64,000 bases of DNA from RH-AL1 sp965249685 (GCA_965249685.1 CBDFMN010000003.1:2852001-2916000), one strand, 5' to 3'; numbered from the stretch's first letter, positions 48,885 through 58,341 are shown. Numbers and translations are program-made. The notes: a model not told the origin generated them from the letters alone.

Positions 48885-50236
48885 GCGGTTCGGCGATCGG
48901 TCTCGCCTACGGTGTCATCACCTTGCTCGTCATGTTTTCCGGCATGCCCATCGCGTTCGGCCTCGGTGCCGTCGCCGTCGGTTTCATGTATGTCTTCATG
49001 CCCGCATCGGCCTTGGATACGGTGACGCAGAACGTCTACGAGGAGATGTCGAGCATCACGCTCTTATCGATCCCCCTGTTCATCCTCAAGGGCGCGGCAA
49101 TCGGGAAGTCTCCCGCGGGCAAGGATCTCTACTCGGCCATGCACGCCTGGATGCACAGAATCCCGGGCGGCCTGGGCATCGCCAATGTGTTCGCCTGCGC
49201 GCTCTTTGCCGCTATGTCGGGATCGAGCCCGGCGACCTGTTCGGCCATCGGCAGTGCCGGTATCCCCGAGATGCGCCTGCGCGGCTATTCGCCGGGCTTC
49301 GCCGCCGGCATCATCGCGGCGGGTGGCACGCTTGGAATTCTGCTGCCGCCGTCGATCACGATGATCCTCTATGCGGTGGCCGCCGAACAATCGCTCGGAC
49401 GGCTGTTTCTCGCCGGGATCGGGCCTGGCGTGATGCTGGTCGGCCTCTTTTCGGGCTATGCCGTGTATCGCTACCGCAAGGAATACGCGGCCGCCAAACG
49501 CGCCTATGTCGCCGGCGGTACGGCGAAGAGCGCGATGCTCGACGTCCATGTCTTCACCATGGCCGAAAAAGTCTCGATGCTGCCTCGGGTCGTGCCGTTC
49601 GTTGTTCTGCTCATCGGCGTGATGGTGGCTCTCTACGGCGGTTATGCGACGCCCTCCGAGACGGCCGGGCTCGGCGGCGTGCTCGCGCTGGTGCTGATCG
49701 CCATCGTCTATGCGGTCCGCTGGCCGGCACAGCTCACGCCGATTCTCAGCAGCACGATCAAAGAATCGACCATGCTGATGTTTATCATCGGAATGTCGCT
49801 GCTCTATTCCTACGTGATGAGTTCGCTGCACATCTCGCAGGATGCCGCGACCGCCGTCGTCGCCATGCATCTGCCGAAATGGATCCTGCTGGCCGCCATC
49901 CTGCTGATGGTCATTGTGTTTGGCTTTTTCCTGCCGCCCGTGTCGATCATCCTGATGACCGCGCCGATCATCCTGCCGCCGCTGAAGAATGCCGGCTTCG
50001 ACCTGATTTGGTTCGGCATCGTGATGACCATCGTGATGGAGATGGGGCTGATCCATCCCCCTGTCGGCCTCAACATCTTCGTCATCAAGAACATCGCGCC
50101 GGACATCCCGCTCAAGGACGTCATCTGGGGCGTGATGCCGTTCCTGCTGCTGATGTTCGTCGCAATCCTCGCGATGTGTCTCATCCCAGGTATCGTCACC
50201 GCGCTCCCGGATATCGTCATGGGGCCGCCAAAATAG
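48881..50236 (+). CDS. dctM: TRAP transporter large permease, DctM family
   Basis: Large membrane subunit of 451 residues with about 12 helices. It carries the family Gly-rich helical hairpins (FAAMSGSSPATCSAIG, GTLGILLPPS) and the second set (PPVSIILMTAPIILP, HPPVGLNIFV). Transport is driven by a Na+ gradient in the known members. Third gene of the operon dctPQM. The start ATG 48881 overlaps the dctQ stop; upstream codons of the same frame are not used. Confidence 0.91.
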   Translation: MSGSAIGLAYGVITLLVMFSGMPIAFGLGAVAVGFMYVFMPASALDTVTQNVYEEMSSITLLSIPLFILKGAAIGKSPAGKDLYSAMHAWMHRIPGGLGIANVFACALFAAMSGSSPATCSAIGSAGIPEMRLRGYSPGFAAGIIAAGGTLGILLPPSITMILYAVAAEQSLGRLFLAGIGPGVMLVGLFSGYAVYRYRKEYAAAKRAYVAGGTAKSAMLDVHVFTMAEKVSMLPRVVPFVVLLIGVMVALYGGYATPSETAGLGGVLALVLIAIVYAVRWPAQLTPILSSTIKESTMLMFIIGMSLLYSYVMSSLHISQDAATAVVAMHLPKWILLAAILLMVIVFGFFLPPVSIILMTAPIILPPLKNAGFDLIWFGIVMTIVMEMGLIHPPVGLNIFVIKNIAPDIPLKDVIWGVMPFLLLMFVAILAMCLIPGIVTALPDIVMGPPK

Positions 50237-50474
50237 ACCCTGGGGGGGAAGCGCCCTGCAGCAGACACTCGACCGCGGTCCGACGCAGACGGACTGGCCT
50301 ATCGCTTCGGTTTTCACGACAGTCTTTCGCGGTGGATCGCCTGAAACGGTCTTCGATCGAGCCTTTCACGACCGTCGACAGGGGCGAGATCAGGCGTCGA
50401 CCTTCATGGTTGGCGGCGAAAGCCTCCGCCTGCCACGCTCTTTCCGTGCCACCCGAATATCCCTATGAAGCGGG

Positions 50475-51596
50475 ATGACCCTAACCATCGACGCCGCATT
50501 CGACGGCGGGAACATTCGCGTCGTCGAGATCCGCGGCGGCATGATCGACCTCGCCATCGAGCCCGATCGGTTCTCGGCCTTTTACCAGTGGTTCTATTTT
50601 CGTCTCGCTGGAGCAGCCGGTCGCCAGACGACCCTTCGCATCGTCAACGCGGGCGGCGCGGCGTTCCCGAAAGGCTGGGAGAACTACCATGTGCGCGCGA
50701 GCAGCGACCGGGTGGCGTGGCGCACGATTGCGACCCGGTACGTCGATGGCGTGCTGGTGTTCGAGTGGTCCGGCGAAACCGAGCTAGTCTGGTTCGCCCT
50801 TTTCGCCCCCTACCCGATGGAGCGGCACCATGCCCTGATCGCCAGCATTGCCGCACGCCCCGGGGTCGCCTGCCGCGCTCTCGGCCGATCGCTTGATGGC
50901 CAAGCCATCGATGCGCTGCAAGTCGGTACGGGAAGCAAGCCGGTCTGGCTCTTCGCCCGCCAGCATCCGGGCGAGCCGATGACCGAATGGTGGATGGAGG
51001 GCGCGCTCGATTGGCTCACAGCGTCGGCGCCCAATGCGCGCCGCGACGCGTTGCTGGCGGCAGCAACAATTTCGATCGTACCCAATATGAACCCCGACGG
51101 AACCCGGCGCGGCCATCTGCGCACCAATGCTGCCGGCGTCAACCTCAATCGCGAGTGGCATGCGCCGTCGCTCGAACGGAGCCCGGAGGTCTTGTGCGTG
51201 CGCAATGCAATGGATGCGACCGGCGTTGCCTTTGCCATGGATGTACACGGCGACGAGGCCATCCCGGCGACCTTCCTCGTCGGCTTTCAGGGCGTTCCGA
51301 GCTTTAGCGAAGCGCGCGGCGCCGTTTCCACCGCCTACGCGACCCGGCTCGCCGCTCGCACCGCCGACTTTCAGACCGAACGCGGCTACGGAGCGCCTGC
51401 GCCGGGAAAGGCCAACCTGTCGATCGCGACCAACCAGATCGCCCAGCGTTTCGGCGCCGTGTCGATGACGCTCGAAATGCCGTTCAAGGATCACGACCCC
51501 AACCCCGACCCGCAGACCGGATGGTCGCCGGATCGGTCGGCGGCGCTGGGCATCGCCTGCCTCGAGGTGCTAGCGGAAACGATCGGCACCTGGTAA
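50475..51596 (+). CDS. M14 family zinc carboxypeptidase
   Basis: Cytoplasmic metallopeptidase of 373 residues related to the AGBL/cytosolic carboxypeptidase branch of M14. An N-terminal beta-sandwich domain (about 1-120) precedes the catalytic domain. Zinc ligands: His164 and Glu167 in RQHPGEPMTE, and His258 in DVHGDE. Catalytic Glu334 is in TLEMPFK. The substrate Arg/Asn region reads GVNLNREW. No signal peptide. It lies 239 bases after dctM on the same strand and might process a peptide or amidated substrate taken up by the TRAP system, though co-transcription is not certain. Confidence 0.85.
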   Translation: MTLTIDAAFDGGNIRVVEIRGGMIDLAIEPDRFSAFYQWFYFRLAGAAGRQTTLRIVNAGGAAFPKGWENYHVRASSDRVAWRTIATRYVDGVLVFEWSGETELVWFALFAPYPMERHHALIASIAARPGVACRALGRSLDGQAIDALQVGTGSKPVWLFARQHPGEPMTEWWMEGALDWLTASAPNARRDALLAAATISIVPNMNPDGTRRGHLRTNAAGVNLNREWHAPSLERSPEVLCVRNAMDATGVAFAMDVHGDEAIPATFLVGFQGVPSFSEARGAVSTAYATRLAARTADFQTERGYGAPAPGKANLSIATNQIAQRFGAVSMTLEMPFKDHDPNPDPQTGWSPDRSAALGIACLEVLAETIGTW

Positions 51597-51702
51597 CCGG
51601 CCCGTTGGCCGGTCTCGAACCCAATAAGCGGATCGACCCCGCTCAGGGTGGTCTTGGACTGGATCCGCGTTCGGGGACGTGGGACATCGCACGGAGACGT
51701 TC

Positions 51703-51939
51703 ATGGCTAAACCGCCGCCAAGACCCCCAAGACCTCTCGGCGTGCGCGATACGGCGGAAGCCGTATTCAAGCCGGTGGCGAAAGCGCCCGAACCTGTTCC
51801 CGCGACCGTCGCGATCCCCGGCGCTAGGGAGCTCGTCTCCTTACGGCTTGACCAAGACGTCCTGGCCTATTTTCAGGAGGCCGGAGCCGGGTGGCAAGAG
51901 CGCATCAACGAGGCCTTGCGACGGGCCAGCGGTCTCTGA
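51703..51939 (+). CDS. orphan BrnA-type antitoxin
   Basis: A 78-residue protein. The N-terminal half is Pro/Ala-rich, the C-terminal half has a ribbon-helix-helix-like pattern (VSLRLDQDVLAYFQ, then GWQERINEALRRA), matching BrnA antitoxins. BrnA normally pairs with an upstream BrnT ribonuclease, but only 106 bases separate this gene from the M14 peptidase and no BrnT is present on either side. It could regulate its own promoter or counter a toxin elsewhere. Start ATG 51703 has GGAG upstream; the ATG at 51679 is possible. Confidence 0.68.
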   Translation: MAKPPPRPPRPLGVRDTAEAVFKPVAKAPEPVPATVAIPGARELVSLRLDQDVLAYFQEAGAGWQERINEALRRASGL

Positions 51940-52084
51940 AAGCCAGCCTGAAGCTCACGCCTTCTGCCGACCGGCCCGGAGATCACTGGTCCGCGTCGGA
52001 ATGCGCGTGAGGACGCGGGTGTCCATCCATTCCCAGGATCGGGTGTCGACCAAATTCCTGCGCGTCCGAGCCTTCTGTCTCGGT

Positions 52085-52472
52085 GGGATCATCACACATT
52101 TGGCTCGGATGTCAGTGGCGATGGCGTCAATTTGCCATTTGTCCATGTCCCTGGCGAAAGCTGCCAGCTTCGTGCGCACCGGATCGTAGGCACGCGGACC
52201 AAGCGGTCGGTGAGGGACGGCTCTTCGGCATCGATCGCTTTAAGCATCACGGCGACGGCCTTGTCGCGGTCGCCAGGTTGGCGGCCGTATCCTTGTAAGA
52301 CCGCACGGCAGCTCCCGAGGCGGCGTAGGCCGGCGTGCTAGCGCGTGCCGTGGCGATGGAGCAGCCATGAAATTTAGTCCGAAAGGAGCCGGGTTCGACG
52401 ATTACGACGCGGATGCCGAGCGATTGGATTTTCTGCGCGAGTGCCTCGAACAGTTCCTCCACCGCAAATTAT
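52085..52472 (-). pseudogene. decayed short-chain dehydrogenase/reductase (3' fragment)
   Basis: The C-terminal third of an SDR oxidoreductase is readable on the minus strand. It begins abruptly at about 52471 with FAVEELFEALAQ, then GIRVVIVEPGSFRTKF, both typical of the SDR region after the active-site Tyr-Lys. Reading continues in a second frame (DKAVAVMLKAIDAEEPSLTD) and ends in a third (VRTKLAAFARDMDKW). At least two frameshifts are needed and the cofactor-binding N-terminus with the catalytic residues is absent. The 5' break lies exactly where the Tyr-x-x-x-Lys segment would end. Confidence 0.7.
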
Positions 52473-52479
52473 AATAGTC

Positions 52480-52548
52480 GCGAACCGTACTTCACTATCA
52501 GCCAGATTGCGATCCATCGTTTTATCCGCATCTAATAAAGCGAACCGT
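52480..52548. repeat. pair of direct repeats upstream of fds
   Basis: The nine bases GCGAACCGT occur at 52480-52488 and again at 52540-52548, exactly 60 bases apart, each preceded by TAATA a few bases upstream. They lie at the broken end of the SDR remnant, about 210-280 bases before fdsG. They could mark a regulator site or a rearrangement junction; chance cannot be excluded. Confidence 0.35.
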
Positions 52549-52755
52549 GACCCTTCCAATCAACCGCCGAGAGAACAAATTAGCGTTCGTGATTTGTAGA
52601 ATTGAAGTGCTCGTGGAAAGATATTAACGGAGAGACTCGGTCGTCATTCAAGCCGCCGTGATCGAAGTGTTCTATCGCAGCACGAAACTGCGCCATTGAT
52701 TGAATGACTGCGACAGCTTCTGTTTGGACGAGGTCCAGATAAGAGCGGATGAAAT

Positions 52756-53229
52756 ATGCCCAACCACGAGGCTTGGCATCAAGCCGAGGCAACCCGGATC
52801 GTTAGCGGCTTCGCCGATCAGGATGGTGCGACCCTGCCGATTTTGCATGCGTTGCAGGAGCGTTTCGGATTCGTCGACAAGGCGATCGTGCCGGTCATCG
52901 CCGAGACGCTGAACCTTTCACGCGCCGAAGTGCACGGCACCATCAGCTTCTACCACGACTTCCGCAGCCATCCTCCTGGCCGCCGCACCCTTAAGTTATG
53001 TCGCGCCGAAGCCTGTCAGTCGCGCGGTGCAGTCGCATTGCACGGGCATGTGAAGCAGCGGCTTGGGGTGGACTGGCACGGGACCACCGATGACGGGGCC
53101 ATTACTCTCGAGCCCGTCTTCTGTCTCGGCCTCTGCGCCAATGCCCCAGCGGCGCTCCTCGACGATGAACCGGTCGGTAATCTGGACGTCGCCGGCGCTG
53201 ACGCCATGATCGCGGAGGCGCGGGCATGA
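52756..53229 (+). CDS. fdsG: NAD-dependent formate dehydrogenase gamma subunit
   Basis: NuoE-like [2Fe-2S] subunit of 157 residues. The thioredoxin-like domain carries the four cluster cysteines in the pattern C-x4-C (CRAEAC) and C-x3-C (CLGLC). It relays electrons toward the FMN subunit FdsB. First gene of the operon; it overlaps fdsB by four bases (ATGA). No transcription factor gene of the fdsR type lies immediately upstream. Confidence 0.92.
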   Translation: MPNHEAWHQAEATRIVSGFADQDGATLPILHALQERFGFVDKAIVPVIAETLNLSRAEVHGTISFYHDFRSHPPGRRTLKLCRAEACQSRGAVALHGHVKQRLGVDWHGTTDDGAITLEPVFCLGLCANAPAALLDDEPVGNLDVAGADAMIAEARA

Positions 53230-54773
53230 TCGAGGTCTTCCTCCCCCAGGATGCGGCGGCGATTTCCGCCGGTGCCAACAAGGTCGCCACTGTCCTGCTC
53301 GCCAAAGCCGGAGCCGAGATCAAGTTGATCCGGACGGGATCACGCGGCCTGTTCTGGCTGGAGCCAATGGTCGAAGTCTCGACCCGGGACGGCCGTATCG
53401 CCTACGGGCCGATCAAGCCGGCCGACGTCGAGGGCCTCCTGGCCGCCGGCTTCCTCGAGGGCGGCGAGCACCCGCTGCGCCTCGGTCGTCCCGAGGAGAT
53501 ACCGTACCTCGCCAAGCAGACGCGGCTGACGTTTGAGCGCTGTGGCATCATCGATCCGCTGTCTTTGGACGATTACCGCGCCCACGGCGGCCTGAAAGGC
53601 CTGCAAGCCGCGATCGGCATGGGTGGTATCGAGATCACCGACGCCCTCAAGCTGTCGGGCCTGCGCGGGCGCGGCGGCGCGGGCTTCCCGACCGGCATCA
53701 AATGGAACACGGTTCGCCTCGCCGAAGCCGACCAAAAATATATCGTCTGCAACGCCGACGAGGGCGACAGTGGCACCTTCGCCGACCGCATGGTGATGGA
53801 GGGCGACCCCTTCATGCTTATCGAGGGGATGACGATCGCTGGACTCGCGGTCGAGGCGACCAAGGGCTACATCTACATCCGTTCGGAATACCCGCACGCC
53901 TTCAAAACTATGAGCCGCGCGATCGAGATCGCCACGCGCGAGGGCATGCTCGGCTCTTCCGTGCTGGGTTGCGGACGAGCGTTCACCATGGAAGCGAGGC
54001 TCGGCGCCGGAGCATACATCTGCGGTGAGGAGACCTCGCTCCTGGAAAGCCTCGAGGGGCGGCGCGGGATGGTGCGCGCAAAGCCGCCGCTACCGGCGCT
54101 CGAAGGGCTCTTCGGCAAGCCTACCGTCGTCAACAACGTGCTGTCGCTCGCAACCGTGCCCTACGTGCTGGCACATGGCCCACAGGCCTACGCCGATTAC
54201 GGCATGGGTCGCTCGCGCGGCACCCTGACCATCCAGCTCGGCGGCAACGTCAAGCACGGTGGCCTCATCGAGGTGGCCTTCGGCATGACCCTGCGCGAGG
54301 TGATCGAGGGTTACGGGGGCGGCACCGCGAGCGGTCGTCCGATCCGCGCGGCGCAGGTCGGCGGTCCACTCGGCGCCTATTTTCCCGACAGCCTCTTCGA
54401 CACCCCACTCGACTACGAGGCCTTCGCGGCCGCCGGCGGCTTGGTCGGGCACGGCGGCATCGTCGTGTTTGACGACACCGTCGATCTCGCGGCCCAGGCC
54501 CGCTTCGCCTTCGAGTTCTGCGCCGCGGAAAGCTGCGGCAAGTGCACGCCGTGCCGCATCGGCGCGGTCCGCGGTGTCGAGACGATGGACAAGGTCATCG
54601 CCGGCATCGAGCCGGAGAAGAACATCGCTCTCGTCCAGGACCTTTGCCAGACGATGACGGACGCCTCTCTCTGCGCCATGGGCGGCCTGACGCCGGTCCC
54701 TGTCATCAGCGCGCTCACGCACTTCGCCGGGGATTTCATCCCCGCCGCTCCCCTTCAAATCGCAGCCGAGTAG
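53226..54773 (+). CDS. fdsB: NAD-dependent formate dehydrogenase beta subunit
   Basis: NuoF-like diaphorase subunit of 515 residues that binds FMN, NAD+ and one [4Fe-4S] cluster and reduces NAD+. It has an N-terminal thioredoxin-like domain (about 1-110), the FMN/NAD motif GRGGAGFPTGIKW, an NADEGDSGTFADR block and the cluster motif ESCGKCTPC near the C-terminus. It starts inside the fdsG stop and ends eight bases before fdsA. Confidence 0.94.
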   Translation: MIEVFLPQDAAAISAGANKVATVLLAKAGAEIKLIRTGSRGLFWLEPMVEVSTRDGRIAYGPIKPADVEGLLAAGFLEGGEHPLRLGRPEEIPYLAKQTRLTFERCGIIDPLSLDDYRAHGGLKGLQAAIGMGGIEITDALKLSGLRGRGGAGFPTGIKWNTVRLAEADQKYIVCNADEGDSGTFADRMVMEGDPFMLIEGMTIAGLAVEATKGYIYIRSEYPHAFKTMSRAIEIATREGMLGSSVLGCGRAFTMEARLGAGAYICGEETSLLESLEGRRGMVRAKPPLPALEGLFGKPTVVNNVLSLATVPYVLAHGPQAYADYGMGRSRGTLTIQLGGNVKHGGLIEVAFGMTLREVIEGYGGGTASGRPIRAAQVGGPLGAYFPDSLFDTPLDYEAFAAAGGLVGHGGIVVFDDTVDLAAQARFAFEFCAAESCGKCTPCRIGAVRGVETMDKVIAGIEPEKNIALVQDLCQTMTDASLCAMGGLTPVPVISALTHFAGDFIPAAPLQIAAE

Positions 54774-54781
54774 GTCCCACC

Positions 54782-57625
54782 ATGCCGCTCATCCAAGAAC
54801 GCGACACCGGTACCCCGATCCCCAACGTCATGGAGAGCGTGACGCTGACCATCGACGGCCACGAGGTCACGGTGCCCAGGGGCACGTCGGTGATGGCCGC
54901 CGCCGTGACGCTCGGGACCAAAATTCCGCGCCTGTGCGCGACGGACGCGCTGGAGTCCTACGGCTCCTGTCGTCTCTGCCTCGTCGAGATCGCGGGGCGG
55001 CGCGGCACCCCGGCGTCCTGCACGACACCGGCCGAAGCCAACATGGTCGTGACGACCCAGAACGACAGACTGGCCAAGCTGCGCAAGGGCGTCATGGAGC
55101 TCTACATCTCCGATCACCCGCTGGATTGCCTGACCTGCTCGGCCAACGGCGATTGCGAGCTGCAGGACACGGCGGGCCAGGTCGGTTTGCGCGATGTGCG
55201 CTACGGCTACGCCGGCGAGAACCACCTGAAGGCGCCGACCGACGAGTCGAACCCCTACTTCACCTTCGAATCCTCCAAGTGCATCGTCTGCTCGCGCTGC
55301 GTTCGTGCCTGCGAGGAGGTGCAGGGCACCTTCGCTCTGACGATCGAGGGCCGCGGCTTTGGCTCCAAAGTGACGCCGGGCGGCACCGACTTCTTCGGGT
55401 CGGAATGCGTCTCCTGCGGCGCGTGCGTGCAGGCCTGTCCGACCGCGACGCTCAACGAGAAGAGCGTCATCGCGATGGGCCACCCGGAACACGCGGTGGT
55501 CACCACCTGCGCCTATTGCGGCGTGGGCTGCTCCTTCAAGGCGGAGATGCAGGGCGACAAGGTCGTCCGGATGGTGCCCTACAAGGAAGGCAAGGCTAAC
55601 GATGGCCATTCCTGCGTCAAGGGCCGCTTCGCGTTCAACTATGCGACCCATAAGGATCGCATGACGAAGCCGATGATCCGCGCCGCGATTACCGACGCGT
55701 GGCGGGAGGTCAGCTGGGACGAAGCGATCGCCCACGCCGCGGGCGAGTTCAAGCGCATCCAGGCCAAGTATGGCCGCGATTCCATCGGTGGCATCACGTC
55801 GTCGCGCTGCACCAACGAGGAGACCTACCTCGTGCAGAAGCTGGTGCGCGCCGGCTTCGGCAACAACAACGTCGACACCTGCGCGCGCGTCTGCCACTCG
55901 CCGACGGGCTACGGTTTGAAGACGACCATCGGCGAATCGGCGGGTACGCAGGACTTCCGCTCGGTCGAGCAGGCCGATGTCATCCTCGTCATCGGCGCTA
56001 ACCCGACCGATGGCCATCCCGTCTTCGCCTCCCGCATGAAGAGGCGGCTGCGCGAAGGGGCCCGGCTGATCGTCTGCGATCCGCGCAAGATCGACCTCGT
56101 CAAGTCGCCGCACATCCGCGCCGACTACCACCTGCCGCTCAAGCCCGGCACGAACGTCGCTCTTGTCAACGCCTTGGCGCACGTGATCGTGACAGAAGGT
56201 CTGATCGACGAGGCCTACATTCGCGAGCGTTGCGACCTTCAGGCCTTTGAAGGTTGGGCGCGGTTCGTCGCCGACGTCAGACACTCGCCGGAAACGCAGG
56301 CGGACATGATCGGCGCTCCGGCCGCCGACATCCGTGCCGCCGCGCGGCTCTACGCGACCGGCGGCAAAGCCGCGATCTTCTACGGTCTGGGCGTGACCGA
56401 GCATAGCCAGGGCTCGACCATGGTCATGGGCATGGCCAACATCGCCATGGCGACCGGCAACATCGGCCAGGAGGGCATGGGCGTGAACCCGCTGCGCGGG
56501 CAGAACAACGTCCAGGGTTCCTGCGACATGGGCTCGTTCCCGCACGAATATCCCGGCTACCGGCATGTGACGGACGATGCCACCCGCGAGATGTACGAGG
56601 CGCTTTGGGGCGTGTCGTTGCAACGCGTGCCCGGCCTGCGCATTCCCAACATGCTCGACGAAGCGGTCGAGGGCACCTTCAAGGGCCTCTACATCCAAGG
56701 CGAGGACATTGCCCAATCCGATCCCGATACGCATCACGTCACGGCGGGACTCAGGGCGATGGAATGCGTCGTCATCCAAGACATATTCCTGAACGAAACG
56801 GCGAAATACGCGCATGTGTTCCTGCCGGGCTCCTCCTTCCTCGAGAAGGACGGCACCTTTACCAATGCCGAGCGACGCATCAGCCGCGTCCGCAAGGTGA
56901 TGGCGCCGCTCGGTCGATACGCCGACTGGGAAGCCACCATGCTTCTCTCGAATGCGCTTGGGCAGCGCATGGACTACAGCCATCCCAGCGAGATTATGGC
57001 CGAGATCGCCCAGACGACGCCATCGTTCGCCAACGTCAGCTATGACCTTCTCGACCGGCTCGGCTCGATCCAGTGGCCCTGCAACGCCGCCGCGCCGGAA
57101 GGCACGCCGACCATGCACATCGGCCGTTTCGTGATCGGCAAGGGCAAGTTCATGATCACCGAATACCAGCCGACGGAGGAGCGGACGGGTCCGCGCTTCC
57201 CGCTGATCCTCACCACAGGCCGCATCCTCAGCCAGTATAACGTCGGGGCGCAGACGCGGCGCACCGAGAACTCGCTTTGGCACGAGGAGGACGTGCTCGA
57301 GATCCATCCCTTCGATGCCGAGCTGCGCGGCATCAAGGAAGGCGACCTCGTCGCGCTGGAAAGCCGATCCGGCGATATCGCGATCAAGGCCAAGGTCAGT
57401 GAGCGCATGCAGCCGGGTGTCGTCTACACGACGTTCCATCACGCCAAGACAGGCGCCAACGTCATCACGACGGATTACTCCGACTGGGCGACGAACTGCC
57501 CGGAGTACAAGGTGACGGCGGTTCAGGTACGCAAGACCAATCGCATTTCGGATTGGCAGGCGCGCTTCTTCGAGGAGGACGTGGCGCTGACCCGCGTGGC
57601 CCCGACGATGGAGGCCGCGGAATGA
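54782..57625 (+). CDS. fdsA: NAD-dependent formate dehydrogenase alpha subunit
   Basis: Catalytic subunit of 947 residues, molybdenum (or tungsten) bis-MGD type, which oxidises formate to CO2. An N-terminal NuoG-like part has a [2Fe-2S] site (C63, C66, C80 region), a third set in CLTCSANGDC and two [4Fe-4S] boxes (CIVCSRCVRAC; CVSCGACVQAC). The molybdopterin part has its own cluster (CAYCGVGC, 243-250). The active-site Cys371-His372 (ARVCHSP) corresponds to the Cys-His pair of the Rhodobacter enzyme, so it is a cysteine and not a selenocysteine form. Start is ATG 54782; earlier codons in frame overlap fdsB. Confidence 0.95.
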   Translation: MPLIQERDTGTPIPNVMESVTLTIDGHEVTVPRGTSVMAAAVTLGTKIPRLCATDALESYGSCRLCLVEIAGRRGTPASCTTPAEANMVVTTQNDRLAKLRKGVMELYISDHPLDCLTCSANGDCELQDTAGQVGLRDVRYGYAGENHLKAPTDESNPYFTFESSKCIVCSRCVRACEEVQGTFALTIEGRGFGSKVTPGGTDFFGSECVSCGACVQACPTATLNEKSVIAMGHPEHAVVTTCAYCGVGCSFKAEMQGDKVVRMVPYKEGKANDGHSCVKGRFAFNYATHKDRMTKPMIRAAITDAWREVSWDEAIAHAAGEFKRIQAKYGRDSIGGITSSRCTNEETYLVQKLVRAGFGNNNVDTCARVCHSPTGYGLKTTIGESAGTQDFRSVEQADVILVIGANPTDGHPVFASRMKRRLREGARLIVCDPRKIDLVKSPHIRADYHLPLKPGTNVALVNALAHVIVTEGLIDEAYIRERCDLQAFEGWARFVADVRHSPETQADMIGAPAADIRAAARLYATGGKAAIFYGLGVTEHSQGSTMVMGMANIAMATGNIGQEGMGVNPLRGQNNVQGSCDMGSFPHEYPGYRHVTDDATREMYEALWGVSLQRVPGLRIPNMLDEAVEGTFKGLYIQGEDIAQSDPDTHHVTAGLRAMECVVIQDIFLNETAKYAHVFLPGSSFLEKDGTFTNAERRISRVRKVMAPLGRYADWEATMLLSNALGQRMDYSHPSEIMAEIAQTTPSFANVSYDLLDRLGSIQWPCNAAAPEGTPTMHIGRFVIGKGKFMITEYQPTEERTGPRFPLILTTGRILSQYNVGAQTRRTENSLWHEEDVLEIHPFDAELRGIKEGDLVALESRSGDIAIKAKVSERMQPGVVYTTFHHAKTGANVITTDYSDWATNCPEYKVTAVQVRKTNRISDWQARFFEEDVALTRVAPTMEAAE

Positions 57626-57912
57626 GCGCGGCGAAACCGGTCGACAAATTGGCTGCGATGGCGAACCAGATCGCCACGTTCTTCAGGTCCTATCCCGACG
57701 ACAAAGCCATCGCCGGGATCGCCTCGCATATCGAGGCGTTCTGGACCCCCAGGATGCGCGAGACGCTGCGCGTTCACGCGCCGACCCATGTCGGGCTCGA
57801 CCCGCTGGTCGTACGAGCGGTGTCTACCAGGGTGGAGGCTATGAGCCCGGCTGCGCGGGAGATCGCCGGACCTGAGCGGCTCGGCGCTCTCGGCGCCGTG
57901 GACGCGGGGTAA
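57622..57912 (+). CDS. fdsD: formate dehydrogenase delta subunit
   Basis: A 96-residue subunit of the FdsD family. It has the typical MANQIATFFRSYP segment near the N-terminus, and IASHIEAFWTPRMR. The small subunit stabilises the FdsGBAD complex. The start overlaps the fdsA stop (ATGA). In many operons fdsC (the sulfuration/insertion factor related to FdhD) lies between fdsA and fdsD; here it is absent. Confidence 0.9.
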   Translation: MSAAKPVDKLAAMANQIATFFRSYPDDKAIAGIASHIEAFWTPRMRETLRVHAPTHVGLDPLVVRAVSTRVEAMSPAAREIAGPERLGALGAVDAG

Positions 57913-58341
57913 GGCGGTAAAGTTCCGCTATATCGAGTATCATGATGGCGTCACCGCCAGGATAGTCCGTCTGTATGGCTCGATCGACGTTCGTGAGAGC
58001 TCGTTGTGCAGGGGTTGACCTCGGGTCAGAACACGCTCGATGTCCAGGCAAGCCATCCCGATGAGATCGACGCCGCTCTTGAGCGGCAGGGGTGAAGGCG
58101 GAGGAAACGCAGACCGAGTATCGCCGCGATATCTTGAGTGGGCTGGCCGACACGAGCCGCAAGGTGGACGGCCTCGACCAGGACGTCGCGAAGGTCGAGC
58201 CGCGGGGCCGACACCAGGTCTTCGCGTCTCCGTAGACAGAACGATCCAGCAATTGGCGTTCCCTACCATCGGCGACGTGGTGACGCTGGCGACGCCGATC
58301 CTCAGCGGACGAGCGGGGCGCTGAGGCCGACGAGCCTGGCA
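57913..58341. other. interval between fdsD and the VOC gene
   Basis: 429 bases between convergent genes. Apart from the short remnant at 58092-58235 (listed separately) I see no gene, and no clear terminator with a T-run. Confidence 0.4.
58092..58235 (+). pseudogene. short remnant of a coiled-coil protein
   Basis: A 47-codon frame from GTG 58092 is charged and helix-forming (TEYRRDILSGL, then VDGLDQDVAKV), resembling small DUF1515-like or phage-associated coiled-coil proteins. It lacks the rest of such a protein and a ribosome-binding site. Probably a gene fragment; a chance frame is possible. Confidence 0.25.

Noticed and set aside
52580..52792. Minus-strand 70-codon frame upstream of fdsG
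   Set aside because: It overlaps the fdsG start and has no recognisable domain; the region is better explained as the fds promoter region.
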